From JBMYXZ01 sp049608925 (GTDB taxonomy: Bacteria; Pseudomonadota; Alphaproteobacteria; JAGOMX01): a stretch of 11,297 bases of DNA. The stretch spans positions 1 to 11,297 of the forward strand of contig JBMYXZ010000046.1 of assembly GCA_049608925.1 (NCBI GenBank), in the 5' to 3' direction. Positions within the stretch are counted from its first letter, which is position 1, and every line of letters begins with the position of its first letter. The notes below the pieces were generated by a model that saw only the letters and a program-made list of their open reading frames with translations, had not been told where the DNA came from and searched no databases. Shown piece after piece: positions 6,152 to 11,297 of this stretch. Position numbers and translations under genes: made by a program.

Positions 6152-7798
6152 ATGCTGGCGAATCTCACCATCCAGAACTTCGTACTGATCGATTATTTGG
6201 AAGTGAGCTTCAGCCAGGGTTTATGCCTTTTAACCGGTGAAACGGGTGCCGGTAAATCAATTCTTTTGGATGCTTTGGGTTTTTCTTTAGGCGGACGTGG
6301 CCATCAGAGATTTGTCCGCGCGGGACATTCTCAAGCATCTGTTTCTGCTGAATTTTCAGAAGTATCATCAGATATCATTTCTTTGTTGGACGAACATGGC
6401 TTAAGCCATGATGACACCATGATCTTGCGCCGTCAGTTGAATGCGGATGGCAGGTCACGCGCTTTCATCAATGACCAACCTGTCAGTGTAGGGTTGCTGA
6501 AAATGCTTGGCCAGCAGTTGGTAGAAATCCACGGTCAGTTTGATCGTCTATTGGATGCATCGTCTCATAGAATGTTTTTGGATGACTATGGTGACTTGCA
6601 AGCCATGCGGCAGGGTGTCAGTGACACCTTTACCGTATGGGAAGCTGCTCGAAATGCCTGGGATGACTGGCAGCAACGCTTGCAAACACGACAAGAACGC
6701 CTAGAGATGTTGACACGTGATCTTGAAGATTTCGACACGCTGTCTCCTGTGCAGGATGAAGAGCCAAAGCTAGATGAAGAACGCGCGATCTTGGCGCATC
6801 GAGAAAAGTTCGTTGGTGGGTATGAAGAGGCTCTCGAGCGCCTGCAAGGCGAATCAGGCGCCGAGTCAGCATTGAATCAAGCGTATCGTTCAGTTGAGCG
6901 TTTACGAGAAATGGCAGAAGACAAGATTTCACCGATTATGGAGGCTTTGGACAAATCCACGGTTGAGCTGAATGAGGCATTGGCTTTGTTGGAGCAAGGC
7001 TTGCAAGAAATGGATCCTTCCGGCACGCGCCTATCTGAAATTGAAGAGCGCCTCTATAATTTGCGTGCATTGGCGCGTAAGCACAACACAACTGTTGATG
7101 AGCTTCCCAATCTTTGGGCGCGACTGCAACAAGAGCTGCAAGATTTTGATCAAGTGGATGAACGTTCAGCGACCTTGAAGCAGGAATTAGATGCCGCGCA
7201 GCAGGCCTATGACAAAGTGGCTGGGGCTCTTTCGGCGGCGCGTCAAAAGGCAGCGGCGAAACTAGATAAAGCAATGCAGGAAGAGCTGCCACCGTTGAAG
7301 TTAGAACGGGCGACTTTTAAGACAGCCTTTACGCAAACAGAGCCTACGGAAAGCGGTGTCGATCGTGTTGCATTTACAGTGTCAACAAATACAGGGGCAG
7401 CATTTGGAGACCTCAGTACGATTGCATCAGGGGGTGAGCGCGCACGCTTTATGTTGGCGCTGAAAGCATTGCTGGCGCAAACTAATGCCGTGCCGACGCT
7501 GGTATTTGATGAAGTTGACAGTGGTGTAAGCGGTGCTGTGGCGCGGGCAGTGGGAGAGCGCTTGCAGGCTCTCAGTGGCCAAGTGCAGATTCTGGTCATT
7601 ACGCATTCTCCCCAAGTTGCCTCGATGGGGCATCATCATTGGCGAGTGGCAAAGCATGACGAGGGTGGCGCAACCATTACCAACATTACCAAGCTGTCAC
7701 AACCAGAGCGCTTGGAAGAAATCGCCCGTATGTTGTCGGGGGCTGATGTTACTGTCGAAGCAAGAGCAGCTGCTGAAAAGCTGCTGGTATCTGCATGA
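6152..7798 (+). CDS. recN: DNA repair protein RecN
   Basis: The 548-residue protein has the full RecN architecture, an SMC-like ATPase that acts early in recombinational repair of double-strand breaks. Walker A is GETGAGKS (29-36). A coiled-coil region spans about 150-370. The ABC signature is ASGGERARFML (425-435), and Walker B is LVFDEVDSG (450-458) with catalytic Glu454. The H-loop follows in VITHSPQVAS near residue 485. Length is close to E. coli RecN (553). The ATG has AGGA nine bases upstream, overlapping the end of bamD by context, and the stop overlaps the ligA start as ATGA. This bamD-recN-ligA order is common in alphaproteobacteria. No LexA box was recognised upstream, so SOS control is not evident. 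Confidence 0.97.
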   Translation: MLANLTIQNFVLIDYLEVSFSQGLCLLTGETGAGKSILLDALGFSLGGRGHQRFVRAGHSQASVSAEFSEVSSDIISLLDEHGLSHDDTMILRRQLNADGRSRAFINDQPVSVGLLKMLGQQLVEIHGQFDRLLDASSHRMFLDDYGDLQAMRQGVSDTFTVWEAARNAWDDWQQRLQTRQERLEMLTRDLEDFDTLSPVQDEEPKLDEERAILAHREKFVGGYEEALERLQGESGAESALNQAYRSVERLREMAEDKISPIMEALDKSTVELNEALALLEQGLQEMDPSGTRLSEIEERLYNLRALARKHNTTVDELPNLWARLQQELQDFDQVDERSATLKQELDAAQQAYDKVAGALSAARQKAAAKLDKAMQEELPPLKLERATFKTAFTQTEPTESGVDRVAFTVSTNTGAAFGDLSTIASGGERARFMLALKALLAQTNAVPTLVFDEVDSGVSGAVARAVGERLQALSGQVQILVITHSPQVASMGHHHWRVAKHDEGGATITNITKLSQPERLEEIARMLSGADVTVEARAAAEKLLVSA

Positions 7799-9843
7799 AG
7801 ACTCCGGTTGAGTTTCTGACAGAAGAACAAGCCAAGCTGGAGTTAAAGGTGTTGGCGCAAGAAATCGCGCGTCATGACCGTCTGTATTATACGGATGATG
7901 CGCCTGTGATTTCAGATGCTGACTACGACGCCCTGCGCAAACGTAATCAGGCTATTGAACTGCGTTTTCCTAATTTAGTGCGCTCGGATAGTCCGTCCCA
8001 AAAGGTTGGGGTGGCGCCAGCCGCATCGGGCTTTTCTAAAATCCAGCATCGCGCGCCTATGTTGTCTCTGGATAACGCTTTTTCCATTGAAGATGTTGAG
8101 GAGTTTATCAAGCGCACGCGCAAGTTTCTGGGACTTGATCTTGTCGAGATAATTGAACTCTATGCTGAGCCGAAGATTGATGGATTGTCAGCGTCTCTGA
8201 CATACGAGAACGGGGATTTGATCAAGGCAGCAACCCGCGGAGATGGCTCTGTGGGCGAGGATATAACAGCAAACGTGCGTACTATTGCTGATATTCCCCA
8301 GAAAATTCCGGCCAAAGAGTCTATGGAAATCCGTGGCGAGATTTATATGCGCGTGGATGATTTTAATGATATGAATCAACGTCGTGCAGCTGATGGTGAC
8401 TCTCTATTCGCTAACCCCAGAAATGCTGCGGCTGGCTCGGTTCGTCAGCTTGATCCATCGGTCACAGCCAAACGTCCGCTGTCGTTTTTTGCATATAGCT
8501 TAAGTGGGGATGTTGCATTCACTGCGCATGGAGATGTGCTGGAGTCGTTGAACAACTGGGGTTTTCAGGTCAATCCCTTGATCCAGAAGGTATCTTCCAT
8601 TGAGGAAATTGAGGCTTTTTATGATAAGATTCTGACCAGTCGTGCGGATCTTGGTTATGACATTGATGGTATCGTCTACAAGGTCGATTCGATGGCCTGG
8701 CAACAGCGGCTCGGCAATGTCGCACGCTCGCCAAGATGGGCGATCGCGCATAAGTTTCCGCCCGAACAAGCCGTGACTGTCTTGGAAGATATCGATATCC
8801 AAGTAGGCCGGACAGGTACCCTAACACCTGTTGCGCATCTAAAGCCTATTAACGTTGGTGGCGTAATGGTCTCGCGAGCCACGTTGCACAACCAAGATGA
8901 AATTGATCGCAAAGACATCCGTATTGGCGATACCGTGATAATCCAACGGGCAGGAGATGTGATTCCGCAGGTTGTAGAAGTCATTAAAGACAAGCGCCCT
9001 GAAGCAGCAACAAAGTTCACATTTCCTCTGAGATGCCCGGCTTGTGACAGCCACGTTGTGCGTAAGGAAGGCGAAGCCGCGCATAAGTGCACGGGGGGAT
9101 TGATTTGCCCGCAGCAAGCGACCTTAAGGCTGCATCACTTCGTATCAAAGGATGCATTTGATATTGAAGGCTTTGGCTTTAAGCATATCGAAGCCTTTTA
9201 TAAACAAGGCTTAATCAAAACACCTGCTGATATCTTTACGCTGCAAAAAAGCGATCAACAGTCTCTAACGCCGTTGCGTAACCAAGAAGGATGGGGACGC
9301 AAGTCTGCAGATAACCTGTTTGCCGAGATTGAAAAACGCCGCACAGTGTCTCTAGATCGCTTTATCTATGCGCTTGGCATCCCTCAGGTTGGGCAAACGA
9401 TCGCAAAACTGCTTGCCAAAAACTGTGTTTCACTGCATAACTTCCGAACATCTTTGACAGCTGAAGACTTAGTCAGCATTGATGGCATTGGGGCAAGCAT
9501 TGCAGAAGATTTGTTAGGCTTTTTAGAGGAGCCCAATAATCAGAAGATGCTGGATGACTTGGCCGAACATGTCACCGTTGATGAATACGTTTTTCAAGGC
9601 GTAGATAATTCCCCAATTTCTGGGAAGACTGTTGTCTTTACGGGAACGTTGGAACGTTTCACCCGCGCTGAAATGAAGCAAAAAGCCGAGCAATTAGGCG
9701 CAAAAGTATCAGGGTCTGTTTCTAAAAAAACAGACTTTGTTGTCGTGGGAGCAAGTCCCGGCAGCAAAGCCGCAAAAGCTCAAGAACTAGGGGTTGCAAT
9801 ATTGTCGGAGGATGAGTGGTTAGATTTTATAAGTGTTGAGTAA
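7795..9843 (+). CDS. ligA: NAD-dependent DNA ligase LigA
   Basis: The 682-residue protein is a complete bacterial DNA ligase, which seals nicks using NAD+ in replication and repair. Domain Ia is marked by YYTDDAPVISDADYD (31-45). The adenylation lysine is Lys127 in EPKIDG, and further nucleotidyl-transferase motifs include TRGDG (147-151), EIRGEIYM (178-185) and DGIVYKVD (291-298). The OB fold has IQRAGDVIPQV (383-393). The zinc finger uses Cys414, Cys417, Cys432 and Cys438. Helix-hairpin-helix repeats cover about 450-580, and a BRCT domain covers about 605-682. The start ATG overlaps the recN stop (ATGA) with no clear Shine-Dalgarno, so translation is probably coupled. Nothing is missing or truncated. 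Confidence 0.98.
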   Translation: MKTPVEFLTEEQAKLELKVLAQEIARHDRLYYTDDAPVISDADYDALRKRNQAIELRFPNLVRSDSPSQKVGVAPAASGFSKIQHRAPMLSLDNAFSIEDVEEFIKRTRKFLGLDLVEIIELYAEPKIDGLSASLTYENGDLIKAATRGDGSVGEDITANVRTIADIPQKIPAKESMEIRGEIYMRVDDFNDMNQRRAADGDSLFANPRNAAAGSVRQLDPSVTAKRPLSFFAYSLSGDVAFTAHGDVLESLNNWGFQVNPLIQKVSSIEEIEAFYDKILTSRADLGYDIDGIVYKVDSMAWQQRLGNVARSPRWAIAHKFPPEQAVTVLEDIDIQVGRTGTLTPVAHLKPINVGGVMVSRATLHNQDEIDRKDIRIGDTVIIQRAGDVIPQVVEVIKDKRPEAATKFTFPLRCPACDSHVVRKEGEAAHKCTGGLICPQQATLRLHHFVSKDAFDIEGFGFKHIEAFYKQGLIKTPADIFTLQKSDQQSLTPLRNQEGWGRKSADNLFAEIEKRRTVSLDRFIYALGIPQVGQTIAKLLAKNCVSLHNFRTSLTAEDLVSIDGIGASIAEDLLGFLEEPNNQKMLDDLAEHVTVDEYVFQGVDNSPISGKTVVFTGTLERFTRAEMKQKAEQLGAKVSGSVSKKTDFVVVGASPGSKAAKAQELGVAILSEDEWLDFISVE

Positions 9844-9848
9844 TATTA

Positions 9849-11297
9849 ATGATTTTAAGAGTTTTTTTGTTGAGTTTATTGTTTGTGATGCCAGGGGCTT
9901 TTGCTTCCAATGTGGGTGTTCCTGCTGATGTTCTTCGCCTGATAGCAAGAAATTTGTCACCACAAGATTACACAAGCTTTTTGTCTACGTGTAAAGATGT
10001 TCGCAGAATTGATAAAGAATCTTACTGGATAGAAAAGTGCAATAAACACGGTATTAATAAGCCCCTTTACCATTATTCTTGGAAAGATACTTTTATTTTA
10101 TGTCATATGGCAGCACCCACTGAAAAACAGCTGAAAACTGATCGTGCATGGTCATTAAGACGAATCTTGTTTGCAGCTTTAATGGGGCATCCACGAGCAA
10201 TGGGGTATATAGGCCAGCATATTAGAGTAGATGATAGAGAGGCGATAAAGGACTTGCCTTTCAATTTCCTGGAAGCTTTTGAAAGTGGGAAATATTCTGT
10301 ATTATTTCAAATATTGAGAGAGAAGTATCATACAGTCAAGACACTGACTGAAAATCCTGACTATAATGACTGGCTTCTTAATCCAGAAACTGAGGCAATG
10401 ACTGATCCCCTTTTAAAATTTGCGCAAGATCATCCAGATCCATTGGTAGGGTTGATACCTGCATTGCGCAAGGGGAAAGAAACAATTCTGTCATTGGAAA
10501 AGCCACAAACACCTTTTCAGCTGTATTACTTTGGAATGGTCGCAAGCGCTGAGGCGGACTTTGATACATCTAATAAGGCTAGAATTCAGTATTTGTTGAA
10601 ATACCTTGAACACAGTCAAAACCCGTACGTGCATGAAAAGCTGTTTTGGCTATATATTTATGAAGAACAGCAAGATAGAGCTAAGGTCCATCTGATGATT
10701 GCGGCAATTCAAGGAAGCTCAAGTGCATGCAGTATAGCCGGAAATATATACCTAACAGGCGAGTTGAAACTTGACCAGACAGCAGGTGATATCACGGTGC
10801 GTAAAAGGGCATTGTTCGTGCACGATCTGGGAAGGTATCATTTTTTCGTATTAATGGGGTGTCTTTGGGATCAGAGCATTGATAGGCTAAGTGAGCACTA
10901 TGGAGCAAAAGTACACTTTAAATATTTGGGGTCAAACTGTGTCATATTTCCTTGTCAAGTGCGTCAACAAGAAGCCGTAGATAGTATGGTGGAAGTTGAT
11001 CCAGACTTAAAGCGTTGGGCTATGACAATAGATCAGCAAATGAAGACGGCTAGAGTTCTTGCAGATCAAGCACGCTATAAAGAAGCAATTTTGTATCTCA
11101 ATGCAGCTAAACGCAAACTTGAAAAAGGGGGGATGGAGTATTCAGGTGGAAATGATCTTTTTTGCTGCCTGCAAATGATTGGTGAATGTCACGAACAATT
11201 AGGAAACTATCGAAGGGCTTGCTGGCGTTTGGCTCAGGCCGGTGTATTGTATCTGAATGAAGATTTGCGCATAAGGTATGGCTTGCATTTGTGGTAT
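9849..11297 (+). CDS. Secreted F-box-like protein with Sel1/TPR-like repeats, partial
   Basis: The frame is open for 483 codons to the window edge, so the 3' end is missing. Residues 1-19 form a signal peptide (MILRVFLLSLLFVMPGAFA, cut before SN). Directly after it, residues 24-60 resemble an F-box: VPADVLRLIARNLSPQDY, then SFLSTCKDVRRID and Trp60. Middle segments resemble Sel1 repeats: ALMGHPRAMGYIG (110-122), and AAIQGSSSACSIAG with IYLTGE (about 284-304). The end (390-483) looks TPR-like, including ARYKEAILYLNAAKRKLE and LGNYRRACWRLAQAG. F-box motifs recruit SKP1-type ubiquitin ligases in eukaryotes, and bacterial F-box proteins are usually host-directed effectors. The Sec-type signal instead suggests passage to the periplasm first. 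The ATG lies five bases after the ligA stop, with only weak GAG (9838-9840) as a ribosome site. By eye it is AT-richer than ligA. Function is unknown. Confidence 0.78.
   Translation, partial: MILRVFLLSLLFVMPGAFASNVGVPADVLRLIARNLSPQDYTSFLSTCKDVRRIDKESYWIEKCNKHGINKPLYHYSWKDTFILCHMAAPTEKQLKTDRAWSLRRILFAALMGHPRAMGYIGQHIRVDDREAIKDLPFNFLEAFESGKYSVLFQILREKYHTVKTLTENPDYNDWLLNPETEAMTDPLLKFAQDHPDPLVGLIPALRKGKETILSLEKPQTPFQLYYFGMVASAEADFDTSNKARIQYLLKYLEHSQNPYVHEKLFWLYIYEEQQDRAKVHLMIAAIQGSSSACSIAGNIYLTGELKLDQTAGDITVRKRALFVHDLGRYHFFVLMGCLWDQSIDRLSEHYGAKVHFKYLGSNCVIFPCQVRQQEAVDSMVEVDPDLKRWAMTIDQQMKTARVLADQARYKEAILYLNAAKRKLEKGGMEYSGGNDLFCCLQMIGECHEQLGNYRRACWRLAQAGVLYLNEDLRIRYGLHLWY

Noticed and set aside
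6630..7599. Minus-strand open frames of 100-118 codons within recN
   Set aside because: RecN is intact across the region; these antisense frames show no protein-like features.

Overview
The window looks like a stretch of an alphaproteobacterial chromosome. Evidence for this is the hfq-hflX pair, the bamD-recN-ligA run, a phasin, and alphaproteobacterial-type Hfq, HflX and LigA sequences. Moderate base composition, alphaproteobacterial-style palindromic repeats and a secreted F-box-like protein suggest a host-associated lineage, possibly Holosporales-like; that placement is inference from content, not a database match.

Layout. Positions 1-394 hold no convincing gene, only a palindromic repeat (167-187) and the leader of the first gene. 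A SIMPL/DUF541 envelope protein (395-1108, +) ends at a good intrinsic terminator. A composite palindromic repeat (1214-1391) follows; it runs into the 3' end of hflX and supplies its stop codon. hfq and hflX (2972 down to 1378, -) form an overlapping pair; the Hfq carries Ser where the conserved YKH motif has His. An AT-rich gap (2973-3284) carries the likely hfq promoter. Upstream on the same strand lie a BepA-like M48 metalloprotease with a TPR tail (4625-3285) and a phasin (5170-4706), separated by a strong terminator.

A divergent promoter region (5171-5319) separates the phasin from a plus-strand run: bamD (TTG start, lipoprotein signal), recN and ligA. These have very short gaps or an ATGA overlap, so are probably one transcript. 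Five bases after ligA begins a large gene (9849 to the window edge, open), encoding a signal peptide, an F-box-like motif and Sel1/TPR-like helical repeats.

Functionally, the window mixes envelope biogenesis (SIMPL protein, BepA-like protease, BamD), post-transcriptional and ribosome control (Hfq, HflX), polyester granule biology (phasin) and DNA repair/replication (RecN, LigA). All of these are ordinary core genes. The unusual item is the F-box-like protein attached to the end of the repair operon, a candidate host-directed or envelope-located protein. No rRNA, tRNA, CRISPR array or complete insertion sequence was found.
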